A DNA stretch of 26,434 nt from a virus: positions 1 to 26,434 of the IMG/VR virus record IMGVR_UViG_3300006641_000150. One strand, written 5' to 3'. The stretch's first letter is position 1, and each line of letters opens with the position of its first letter. Shown here in pieces: positions 15,217-21,891 of this stretch. Position numbers and translations under genes: made by a program. The notes under the pieces were generated by a model. That model saw nothing but the letters and a program-made list of their open reading frames with translations. It made no database searches and was not told where the DNA came from.

Positions 15217-17132
15217 TAGAACCTCGCTCTTAATTCATGTTCAAGCTGGAATCCGTTAATCGTGGATGATGGTGCGCTTGATGTCACCGTCAATCCTAGA
15301 TACTTGCCGTATTGCTGCGCATCATACTTGTACAACTGGTAGCCTGTAGGCACCCATGCTATTTGATTGCCTGAATTATTCGTCCAAGGAATCGTATAGC
15401 CGTTATTGTTCACCCAAATGACAGCATTAGAAAGCGTTGTCGCTGCTGATGAACGATTTTCTGCATCAACGGTGATGTTTAACTGAGCCTCTAAAGCGCC
15501 AGTGATTGTAGCTTCGACACCAAACTTAAGCGCTTGCTTGTCTCGAATGGGATCAGATAGCGACCATAGTGCTGTCTGTATCTCCCAGTTGATTGTCGAT
15601 GTCTTATCCGTATACAACTGCCATAAGTCAGTATCACTAGTTGCATACATGCGCAATACACCAGACACAGACGATGGTGCTATACGCTTTTGAGCGCCTT
15701 GCGAGGTGATAAACCACTTGCGATCAAAGAACACGGCTTGAATAAAGCGCTCTGTACCGCTGTCGTCATACTTGAAGTTATAGACAGCGCAAAGAATGTT
15801 GTTGATGACGCACTGCCCACCTGTAATGGGCTGCGAGAAGTTGATGTCATCAAATAAACCATCTAATGGGTCTGATATTTTGCTTGTTGTTGCACCAATA
15901 AGCGCATACACCCCATAGCGATTCATGAAAAAGATAGATCGGAAGTAAGGAAAGATGCTGTTTTTGAACTCAGAACCTATCGATGCACTGACGTTCGTAT
16001 TGGTAAAGAGCGTTTCTCCTGCCGTCGTTACACGCACATCAGAAAAGACGTTGATGGAATCCGTGCCAAAGATGTATAGAAAGTTATTGGCAGAGATGAT
16101 CTGAATGATGTCGCCATGCAAGGTTGCATCAGTGATTGTTATGTTGCCTGCAGAGATGCTTGTAAAGTCATAGTAGCTATCTGCTGCGGTGTAATACACC
16201 GTTCTACCATCAGCAATCCATACACGGCCAGAAAATGACGCAATGCCAGTACCTGTTTGGCTAATAACCGTTGCAGTTGCTGCTGCAGATGTACCGCCAC
16301 CATTTGGGTCGGCAACATAAAGCAACGTACAAGTGCCATTAGCAGCAGAGCCGCTTGTATGGGTAGGCGCTGTGCTCGAAGTCGTGCCACCTACCGTGAC
16401 GTAATAGTAATTACCGCCTGACGTTAAGAGTCTGCCTGTCTGAAATGCTGTTGTTGATGCCCAACTCACAGCACCTGATGTTCCTATGTAGACTGTAGGT
16501 GCTGAGGTATAGCCTGTACCGTTGTTTGTGATGCTTATCGCTGTTACAGCATTTGAACCTACGGTTGCTGTGGCAGTAGCCTGGATGCCACCAGTATTGT
16601 TAGGAACAGAAAAGGTTACGATAGGTGGTGTGGTGTATCCTGACCCACCTGCTGTAACCGTAACGGTGCCGACCGAACCGACCCGAACGAGATTCGTCCC
16701 GTCAAACGTAGCGTATCCATAAGTTGCGTCAATGATAAGGATTCGCTCATTCTTCCATTGGGTAATGGCTGTATCTGTACCGCTAAATGTTGTTGCTGCA
16801 GCCAAGGTGACCGGCGCTGCGGGTGACGATAGGTTGACATATTGAGCACCTCCATTAGTAAAGAAGGCAAACATGTATTCTGTGCCACCTAAATTACCCG
16901 ATGCCATGTAATGCACCGTGCCACTCCAGGTGACATTAACCGTTGAGCCACCCGATGAGTAGCTCACTTCGTCTTGCTTGGGGACAATCTTTAAGTTGCC
17001 GAAGCCTACAGGCTGAACATTCTCAAGCCATGCAAACTCTTCGCTCGAAATAGCAGTGCGATTGGCCTTGGTATTAATGCCCTTAAAGTCCTTGACAACA
17101 AGATAGGACTTCTTTTGCTCCGTAGCGGCCAT
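15216..17132 (-). CDS. Tail nozzle / tubular protein B-like (638 aa)
   Basis: A 638-aa beta-rich protein placed directly after the adaptor, where podoviruses encode the nozzle (T7 gp12 or P22 gp10-like). The N-terminus (YLVVKDFKGINTKANRTAIS to WLENVQP) is typical of that group. An inserted pair of repeats, VTVTAGGSGYTTPPIVTFS (157-175) and ISITNNGTGYTSAPTVYIG (199-217), looks like a small beta domain. The rest has blade-like stretches such as GRVWIADGRTVYYTAADSYY and DIIQIISANNFLYIFGTDSI. It would form the distal tail tube and bind the fibre. The fold assignment is from position and pattern, not a clear motif. Confidence 0.72.
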   Translation of the reverse strand: MAATEQKKSYLVVKDFKGINTKANRTAISSEEFAWLENVQPVGFGNLKIVPKQDEVSYSSGGSTVNVTWSGTVHYMASGNLGGTEYMFAFFTNGGAQYVNLSSPAAPVTLAAATTFSGTDTAITQWKNERILIIDATYGYATFDGTNLVRVGSVGTVTVTAGGSGYTTPPIVTFSVPNNTGGIQATATATVGSNAVTAISITNNGTGYTSAPTVYIGTSGAVSWASTTAFQTGRLLTSGGNYYYVTVGGTTSSTAPTHTSGSAANGTCTLLYVADPNGGGTSAAATATVISQTGTGIASFSGRVWIADGRTVYYTAADSYYDFTSISAGNITITDATLHGDIIQIISANNFLYIFGTDSINVFSDVRVTTAGETLFTNTNVSASIGSEFKNSIFPYFRSIFFMNRYGVYALIGATTSKISDPLDGLFDDINFSQPITGGQCVINNILCAVYNFKYDDSGTERFIQAVFFDRKWFITSQGAQKRIAPSSVSGVLRMYATSDTDLWQLYTDKTSTINWEIQTALWSLSDPIRDKQALKFGVEATITGALEAQLNITVDAENRSSAATTLSNAVIWVNNNGYTIPWTNNSGNQIAWVPTGYQLYKYDAQQYGKYLGLTVTSSAPSSTINGFQLEHELRARF

Positions 17133-17134
17133 GA

Positions 17135-17770
17135 TCAGTAGGGCATACTATAAGGCGTTGGCAACCGGCGAGTCATGGTCGAGGTGAGCACCCCTTGCAG
17201 TTGTCGCGTGTATTGCGCTTTGAATATCTCAGCCTCACCATAACTTTGCTCTTTGAACTTAGCTTTGTAAGCTGCGTAAAAGGCAACAGGTACGGTGTAA
17301 GGATCAAGAATGGTTTCAGGCGTTGAGTCAGAGGTCAGTGGTGTTGGAAGAATCACTGTGTCGTACTCAACGGTATAAGTCTGGTCTGGGATTGGGCCTA
17401 CATAAATGGTCTGCTGACCGTAAATGCTAAATGCAATGGGCCTTCCCGTATAGTTTTGCCAAAACCGCAACTCAGCATTGAACTGCGAAAACGGCAGATA
17501 GCGCAAAGGAATGCGTGTATTACCCCAATACAAATTGATGTTAAGTACATCAATCGTGAGGTTGCCCTGCGGAAGCGAGGCATATTGATAGGTTTCAACC
17601 CCATTAGTAACCGTTGAGGTCTGTATGGTGCGCAAGCATCCCGTATCACGAACGATACGCTCTCTTGCACCGTTGATGTAATCGGCTAGCTCAGTATCAG
17701 TCCAAAAGTTTCCGGTTGCGTCGTGCAGCAAACGGCGAACTTCTGTGATGTACCCAGAATAGGATGCCAT
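17135..17770 (-). CDS. Head-tail adaptor / tubular protein A-like (211 aa)
   Basis: The 211-aa protein begins YSGYITEVRRLLHDATGNFW then TDTELADYINGARERIVRDT, the helical start of phage adaptor proteins (T7 gp11 or P22 gp4-like) that ring the portal and join it to the nozzle. A beta-rich middle (LTIDVLNINLYWGNTRIPLR) and a helical end (FYAAYKAKFKEQSYGEAEIF) follow the usual order. GAGGAAAG lies just before the ATG. It is followed at once by the nozzle gene. The family is reasonably clear by shape and place; individual interface residues cannot be named. Confidence 0.78.
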   Translation of the reverse strand: MASYSGYITEVRRLLHDATGNFWTDTELADYINGARERIVRDTGCLRTIQTSTVTNGVETYQYASLPQGNLTIDVLNINLYWGNTRIPLRYLPFSQFNAELRFWQNYTGRPIAFSIYGQQTIYVGPIPDQTYTVEYDTVILPTPLTSDSTPETILDPYTVPVAFYAAYKAKFKEQSYGEAEIFKAQYTRQLQGVLTSTMTRRLPTPYSMPY

Positions 17771-17777
17771 ACTTTCC

Positions 17778-18119
17778 TCATGCGTTTGCTACCTGCGACT
17801 GGACTTTGGCCCCAGCCCGACCTCTTGGGGCGGGAGGGGCTACTCGTTCCACCACCAGGGCTGACAAGTGGTCGTTTTTGACTGGCGCATCAGTGAATGA
17901 AAAGTCTTTCAGACGCGACATTGCTTTGTCGAGGTCTGTATTCATTTTCATCCAACCCAAACGCACCAGATAAGGAATTTTGTTGTCGTCACCGTAGCCA
18001 AAAATATGACGGGCGACGACAGGTTCTATTGCAACGGTTTGATGCGGTGCAAACTCAAACCGCTGACCGTCGAAGTGATCGACCAGCGGTTGACTGCCAC
18101 GATTAGTGACATAGATCAT
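17778..18119 (-). CDS. Conserved phage structural-region protein (113 aa)
   Basis: A compact N-terminal domain (residues 1-58), with IYVTNRGSQPLVDHFDGQRF, VAIEPVVARHIFGYGDDNK and PYLVRLGWMK, that I recall from proteins encoded between capsid and adaptor genes in other phages. The C-terminal part is polar and ends in a Pro/Arg/Ala stretch (RVAPPAPRGRAGAKVQ). The start shares ATGA with the previous stop. The position suggests a head-completion or connector role. No activity can be assigned. Confidence 0.7.
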   Translation of the reverse strand: MIYVTNRGSQPLVDHFDGQRFEFAPHQTVAIEPVVARHIFGYGDDNKIPYLVRLGWMKMNTDLDKAMSRLKDFSFTDAPVKNDHLSALVVERVAPPAPRGRAGAKVQSQVANA

Positions 18120-18532
18120 GCTTCTAAAATATCCCCGTAGATGTAAACATCGGCGGTAGATGCGGTGCCTTGCGCTGTATCTAATTTCAAATACAGGTTA
18201 GGTACTGCTGATTTTACGGTTGTATTGACATTACCCGTTGAATTGAGTGTGCAATCAAGAAACCGTGTTGACGCATTTAATGAACTAAGTGCTTGGGATA
18301 AAACAACCGCTGAACCACCACCAGAGGCCGCTGTATAAACACTGGCAACTGCTGTGGTAAGCGATAGTGAAGCATTTGTCACTACCACCCGTCTAACAAC
18401 ATACTTAGACGGGTTACTAAAGATAGTGATGATTTGGTCAGCCGTCGAATTCATATTCGCGGCGACCAGTTTCCCAAGCAGGATACCCCCGAACTGCTGA
18501 GGTAGAAGACTACCTACTTTGCTGGCATCCAT
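18116..18532 (-). CDS. Beta-rich head-region protein (138 aa)
   Basis: A 138-aa Ser/Thr/Ala-rich protein without membrane segments. It opens with SLLPQQFGGILLGKLVAANM, then has alternating strand-like stretches (SKYVVRRVVVTNASLSLTTA, SVYTAASGGGSAVVLSQALS) and ends with STADVYIYGDILEA. It lies two genes after the capsid, so a decoration, head-fibre or head-closure role is plausible. The TAATT gap before it holds TGGAG as ribosome site. No specific family is recognised. Confidence 0.66.
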   Translation of the reverse strand: MDASKVGSLLPQQFGGILLGKLVAANMNSTADQIITIFSNPSKYVVRRVVVTNASLSLTTAVASVYTAASGGGSAVVLSQALSSLNASTRFLDCTLNSTGNVNTTVKSAVPNLYLKLDTAQGTASTADVYIYGDILEA

Positions 18533-18544
18533 GCTTTACTCCAA

Positions 18545-18868
18545 TTAACTGTTGTAAGTGCCAGTCGCAGCCTGACCGCCATTGACGGTCAAGAACAGCG
18601 CTGTAACGGTGCCGGATGTAGAAACGATTTTCACGTTTTGACCATCCGAAACCATCATGCCGCCCGTATTTGCTGCGATTACATCGGCCCAAGAAGTGCC
18701 GTTGTAAGCCTGGTACTTGCAGTTTGCAACAGGGTAGATGATGTACAGCCCTGCTGGCAAGGTGTAATCCGTGCCTGCAGTAACTGACTGCGTAACATAG
18801 TCAAAATAGGCACCAGCGGCATCGCTGTTTAACCCAGTGACAATGATTTTATTTAGTGCAAGAGCCAT
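18545..18868 (-). CDS. Beta-rich protein next to the capsid gene (107 aa), decoration candidate
   Basis: A 107-aa protein starting MALALNKIIVTGLNSDAAGA, with TAGTDYTLPAGLYIIYPVAN, YNGTSWADVIAANTGG and SDGQNVKIVSTSGTVTALFL. This pattern of short beta strands and Gly turns is common in small decoration and head-fibre proteins. It follows the capsid stop by 12 bp with a good GGAG ribosome site. It shares the general style of the next gene, but I see no clear alignment between them. The role is inferred from position. Confidence 0.66.
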   Translation of the reverse strand: MALALNKIIVTGLNSDAAGAYFDYVTQSVTAGTDYTLPAGLYIIYPVANCKYQAYNGTSWADVIAANTGGMMVSDGQNVKIVSTSGTVTALFLTVNGGQAATGTYNS

Positions 18869-18880
18869 GACTTAATCTCC

Positions 18881-19891
18881 TTACAGCGTAAGCGAGTTGA
18901 GACCAGTCACCTTGGTCATGCTCTTAGGCTTGGTGCTCACCAATTCTGCAATGGTCAACACAGCGCCAACATAACCAATCTGCCAGTTAGGCAGGGTGGA
19001 CTCAAAGCCCGTAAAGGCAAACTCGGCTTGATCGTGGATGTACATACTCATGTAGTTCGTATTGAGCAAGTACAGCGTACCTTCTGGGCAGTACGGATCA
19101 GGATAGATCGGAACGCCAGCAACCATCAGCGCACGGAAACCAGACGTTGGGCCTTCTTCACCGTTAGCAAAGCTGCTTCCAGGTGTGATCATGTAGGTTT
19201 CTTGGCCTACAAAGTCTTGCGCCAACAACGTCCAGGTACCAAAGCCGCAAACACCAAAGGTCGGAACTTCAGCGCCGTTCTTTACCGTGCCAGAAATGTA
19301 CTGCAAGATGTTCTGACGGGTTGGGTTAACCGAGCCAGCAGCATACTGCTTAGATTTCCACCAAGTGTAGGTCGAGCGATTGATATTGCCATAGGTTGCA
19401 GTACCCGTGCCATCATCAACAGCCGCTGCCAAGCCAATGAACTGCTGGGCGTTGGTGGTGTTGGTGTAAAGCGCAGTTGCCATTGCATCCATCATGACGT
19501 TGGTCGCATCGTTCATGCGAGCCTCAATCAAAGGAATCACAGCATAGTCTTGCTGAACCGCACCTTCCATACCGAGGAAGGGAACCGGCGCAATCATGAG
19601 CTTGAGGTTGAACTCAGCGTTGTAAGCACCTTGCTGAACGGCAGGCTGTGCAAACGAACCGCTGTAGTCTGACCACTGAGCGTTGACAAATTGCGAACCC
19701 TGAACAGGCACCGTTACAGACGACACACCACCAGAGGCGGTTTGCGAGTTTGCAAGCAGTGCAGCAAGCAGGGGAGTGGAGTTGTAAAGCTGGACAACCA
19801 GTTTGGGAATAAACGCCCTACGGGTGACGTAGGTCAGTTCATTGTACTGACTGGTGCCGCTTGCTGGGATGATACCGCCACCAATAGGCAT
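18881..19891 (-). CDS. Major capsid protein (336 aa)
   Basis: The likely shell protein (HK97 fold presumed). The N-terminus is short, and no long cleaved scaffold-type delta region is seen. Features include YNELTYVTRRAFIPKLVVQL, then LLAALLANSQTASGGVSSVTVP, NAQWSDYSGSF, an acidic/Met-rich helix (EARMNDATNVMMDAMATALY) and the C-terminal AEFAFTGFESTLPNWQIGYV. Length and order fit a P22-like or podoviral coat protein. AGAGGA lies 9 nt before the ATG. It follows the coiled-coil scaffold candidate directly and precedes small beta proteins, the standard head-gene order. I assign it mainly from context and composition; there is no single diagnostic motif. Confidence 0.85.
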   Translation of the reverse strand: MPIGGGIIPASGTSQYNELTYVTRRAFIPKLVVQLYNSTPLLAALLANSQTASGGVSSVTVPVQGSQFVNAQWSDYSGSFAQPAVQQGAYNAEFNLKLMIAPVPFLGMEGAVQQDYAVIPLIEARMNDATNVMMDAMATALYTNTTNAQQFIGLAAAVDDGTGTATYGNINRSTYTWWKSKQYAAGSVNPTRQNILQYISGTVKNGAEVPTFGVCGFGTWTLLAQDFVGQETYMITPGSSFANGEEGPTSGFRALMVAGVPIYPDPYCPEGTLYLLNTNYMSMYIHDQAEFAFTGFESTLPNWQIGYVGAVLTIAELVSTKPKSMTKVTGLNSLTL

Positions 19892-19905
19892 GATACGTTC
19901 CTCTT

Positions 19906-19941
19906 AAAAAACAGCCCTAATTATCGAAGTCCAATAGGCCG
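19906..19941 (-). terminator. Possible terminator/attenuator-like hairpin before the capsid gene
   Basis: On the minus strand, CGGCCTA can pair with TAGGGCTG (7 pairs, one bulge, two G-T wobbles counting generously) across a 15-nt loop. It is followed directly by TTTTTT and then the capsid ribosome site. The stem is imperfect and covers the end of the upstream gene, so it may be chance. If real, it would act as a partial stop or an RNA stability element between scaffold and capsid. Confidence 0.22.
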
Positions 19942-20466
19942 AGACTGTGAACCTTGTCTCAGCTCATTGAGTGCGCTTGCCGCTGCCTCACGCGCTGCTG
20001 CCGCAGGATTCTTCATGTACTTAGCAAAGTCATTGACCTTGGAGGTAATGGGAGAGTTGCTAAATGCAGGTGTTGGCCGATCTGCTTGTTTCATCCACTG
20101 ATAGTGCTTTGCAGCCGTTTCATGGTTGCTGATACCTTCTTTGACCATGAGTTTCTCGATCTCAGAAATATCTTCGTCAGAGCCAACTAAGTTTTTCTCT
20201 TTAAGCGCCAAGCGACGGCGCTCTAACTCAGCACGAGCATCCTTTTCTTTGAGCCTTGCTTCCAACTGAGCAATCTTGTTTTCTTGCGCAGATAAAGCAC
20301 GAGTCGTTTGATCTTCAATGTCAAGTTCTGGCACGGGAAGATCAGGATGCGCCGTCTTGGTTAGACGGAGAAATTCCTTGCGGGTCTTGGGATTCTCGGC
20401 AAGCGCCTTAGCCAGCGCTGCTAATTCGTCCCTTGCATCAGGTGTGAGATTTTCTAGCGACATCAT
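19921..20466 (-). CDS. Scaffolding protein candidate, coiled coil (181 aa)
   Basis: A 181-aa charged, mostly helical protein immediately upstream of the capsid gene, where scaffolding proteins normally lie. Residues about 55-100 (ENKIAQLEARLKEKDARAEL, ERRRLALKEK) form a clear coiled coil. The N-terminus is acidic/helical (LTPDARDELAALAKALAENP), and the C-terminus is Ala-rich then basic (NELRQGSQSRPIGLR), as expected for a capsid-contacting tail. I use the ATG at 20466 with AAGGG upstream. The upstream in-frame TTG at 20481 has no support, and a second ATG follows at once. The scaffold role is inferred from place and composition. Confidence 0.7.
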   Translation of the reverse strand: MMSLENLTPDARDELAALAKALAENPKTRKEFLRLTKTAHPDLPVPELDIEDQTTRALSAQENKIAQLEARLKEKDARAELERRRLALKEKNLVGSDEDISEIEKLMVKEGISNHETAAKHYQWMKQADRPTPAFSNSPITSKVNDFAKYMKNPAAAAREAAASALNELRQGSQSRPIGLR

Positions 20467-20484
20467 TTCAGCCCTTATCAATCG

Positions 20485-20664
20485 TTAGATGACTCGCTTG
20501 GTGTCCCCAGGCTTGCTGAGGGTCATGCGATTCTTAGTAACTTTGTTTGATGAATTCAAACCACCAAATTGCTCAAAGCGAGGGGGGTTGGTGATCTGAC
20601 CATTTTGCTGTTGATTGTCGGTTGGGCGACGAATCGTGCCAGCGCGAGGACGAAACAATTCCAT
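20485..20664 (-). CDS. Small basic protein (59 aa) between endonuclease and scaffold
   Basis: MELFRPRAGTIRRPTDNQQQ, ending TLSKPGDTKRVI. It is low-complexity (Gln/Asn/Arg), basic and probably disordered. An AAAGGA ribosome site lies 6 nt upstream, overlapping the stop of the HNH gene. The clean gap to each neighbour and the strong ribosome site support translation. The function is unknown. Small head-region proteins of this kind often help assembly, but nothing in the sequence proves it. Confidence 0.6.
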   Translation of the reverse strand: MELFRPRAGTIRRPTDNQQQNGQITNPPRFEQFGGLNSSNKVTKNRMTLSKPGDTKRVI

Positions 20665-20674
20665 AAAAAGTCCT

Positions 20675-21139
20675 TTAATGAAGTGTTTTCCAAATCTTGC
20701 GATTTACGATGTCGTTCACCGTTTTCCGGTTTACACCATAAATTGAAGCAAGTCTAAAACAGGAATACTTTCCTGTGTCATGCAAATCACGAATTTCGAG
20801 AACTTGAGAATTCGTTAATTTATTTCTACCATGACCCATGCCATAAGCATGATTACCTCTATTCCTTACTTCTCTGTCTATTGCGTTGTCTTTGTAAGTT
20901 CCAAGATATAAGTGCCTAGGATTCACGCAATAGGGGTTGTCACATCTATGCAGGACAGACAGCCCATCAGGAATAGGCCCAGAATACAACTTATAAGCAA
21001 CTCGATGTGCAAGCTCCCAAGTTTGGCCTTCAAACACAAATTTACCGTAACCCTTTTTTGAAGCAGCGGCAGTCCAGATATGGCATTCACAAAAAGGAAT
21101 GCGCTCTACTTTTCGCTCAAATCGTTGAAGGGTGCTCAT
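20675..21139 (-). CDS. HNH homing endonuclease with C-terminal HTH (154 aa)
   Basis: A free-standing HNH endonuclease, probably cutting DNA at a specific site to spread itself. HNH residues are seen in AHR (44-46), then LHRCDNPYCVNPRHLYLGT (63-81) with the catalytic His and Asn/His pairs, and KDN (83-85). The two Cys in CDNPYC and the Cys pair FCEC near residue 17 may bind zinc. The C-terminus (about 107-150, LTNSQVLEIRDLHDTGKYSC then ASIYGVNRKTVNDIV) is a helix-turn-helix DNA reader. The start is the ATG one base after the upstream stop; it lacks a clear ribosome site, so expression may be low or coupled. The longer in-frame reading overlaps the preceding gene and is rejected. It sits as an insertion between two head genes. 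Confidence 0.86.
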   Translation of the reverse strand: MSTLQRFERKVERIPFCECHIWTAAASKKGYGKFVFEGQTWELAHRVAYKLYSGPIPDGLSVLHRCDNPYCVNPRHLYLGTYKDNAIDREVRNRGNHAYGMGHGRNKLTNSQVLEIRDLHDTGKYSCFRLASIYGVNRKTVNDIVNRKIWKTLH

Positions 21140-21140
21140 T

Positions 21141-21617
21141 CTAGATGGGTAATGGCGGGTTTTGAGTCCCAGGGGTTGGTGCCGCAGCCATTGCTCGCAT
21201 CTCAGCCGATGCGCCACCAGCTTGTGGCAGGGTTTGAATCATTTGCATAATATCTGCAGGGGCAAGTTCCTTGGCTTTGTAGTCCATTTCGCCAAATGTG
21301 CTTCCAATCTGGCGAATGACCTCTTTAATAGCCTTAGCCTCTGGAGAACCGTCGGGAAACTTGGGCAAAGCACCCATTAACATGCCCATGCCAAGCTGTA
21401 CATCAATGCGACCCTGCATTTCCTCGCCTTTTTTGGGTTCAGGCGTGGACATGGGTGACGACATAGGCGGTGAAGCAGCACCAGAAAGCGCAGGCATCTC
21501 TTCTTCGCCCTCTTCGCCTTCTTTACCTTCTTTCTCAACTTCAATTTCCATCGATGCTTTGCCGTTTTTGGCACCGCCTCGAATCAACTTCATTAATTCC
21601 TGTGCTGTCACTGACAT
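21141..21617 (-). CDS. Acidic head-region protein (158 aa)
   Basis: A 158-aa protein with a highly acidic stretch (about residues 22-41, MEIEVEKEGKEGEEGEEEMP), then a Pro/Ser/Met linker (SGAASPPMSSPMSTPEPKKG) and a helical domain (about 68-125, GRIDVQLGMGMLMGALPKFP, EAKAIKEVIRQIGSTFGEMD). The end is Ala/Pro-rich. It lies between portal and capsid and is the first gene after the promoter-like element. It could be a scaffold cofactor, a capsid-core protein or a head-assembly protein. AAGGA lies 7 nt upstream. I do not recognise a family. Confidence 0.68.
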   Translation of the reverse strand: MSVTAQELMKLIRGGAKNGKASMEIEVEKEGKEGEEGEEEMPALSGAASPPMSSPMSTPEPKKGEEMQGRIDVQLGMGMLMGALPKFPDGSPEAKAIKEVIRQIGSTFGEMDYKAKELAPADIMQMIQTLPQAGGASAEMRAMAAAPTPGTQNPPLPI

Positions 21618-21637
21618 AACGTGTCCTTTCAGCGCGG

Positions 21638-21666
21638 TTTGTAAACGCTTACTAACTTAATGTCAA
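21638..21666 (-). promoter_or_regulatory. Sigma70-like promoter upstream of the head genes
   Basis: On the minus strand, a perfect -35 TTGACA (21666-21661) and -10 TACAAA (21643-21638, 4 of 6) are separated by exactly 17 bp. Transcription would start near 21631, about 14 nt before the ATG at 21617, leaving a short leader that includes the AAGGA ribosome site. It lies in the longest gene-free gap of the window (21618-21670). It would give extra transcripts of the acidic protein, endonuclease, scaffold and capsid genes. Confidence 0.55.
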
Positions 21667-21670
21667 GCGG

Positions 21671-21718
21671 TCAGCGGCGTGATGGTCTTGCACGGCGAAA
21701 CATTTTGCGCTGATACAT
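21671..21718 (-). CDS. Tiny arginine-rich ORF (15 aa)
   Basis: The peptide MYQRKMFRRARPSRR has seven Arg/Lys in 15 residues. The ATG overlaps the upstream stop by one base (TGATG), and AGGAG lies 6 nt before it, the best ribosome site in this part of the window. Size and charge resemble small nucleic-acid-condensing virion peptides such as the J protein of microviruses, but that is only an analogy. It may be a real peptide, or its ribosome site may serve to keep ribosomes moving past the portal operon. The coding status is uncertain. Confidence 0.42.
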   Translation of the reverse strand: MYQRKMFRRARPSRR

Positions 21719-21891
21719 CAGTATCTCCTATTGTCTGAACGGTATGCTGTGCGATTCATGGGCGCACGAACATAAGAAATGCGCGGTGTGCGCTCCATTT
21801 GCTTTAACTCTGTTTGATCAACACGGGCTTGATCGCCTTGTGATCGAAAAGAGGATTGCGAATTATTTGGTGATTGCGAGTTTTCGTTCAT
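21718..21891 (-). CDS. Small basic/polar protein (57 aa) after the portal
   Basis: MNENSQSPNNSQSSFRSQGD leads to RTPRISYVRAPMNRTAYRSD and NRRY. It is disordered-looking, Ser/Asn/Gln-rich at the N-terminus and Arg-rich at the C-terminus. The start shares ATGA with the portal stop, and the stop shares a base with the tiny ORF. The linked overlaps on both sides support expression. The role is unknown; it is the first of two basic small ORFs before the acidic 158-aa protein. Confidence 0.58.
   Translation of the reverse strand: MNENSQSPNNSQSSFRSQGDQARVDQTELKQMERTPRISYVRAPMNRTAYRSDNRRY

Noticed and set aside
19028-19672. Plus-strand ORF of 214 aa opposite the capsid gene
   Set aside because: Long only because the capsid codon use leaves few stops on the other strand; no recognisable protein features.
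21140-21217. N-terminal extension of the HNH protein by 26 residues
   Set aside because: It runs inside the acidic head gene in another frame; the HNH fold starts after the ATG at 21139.
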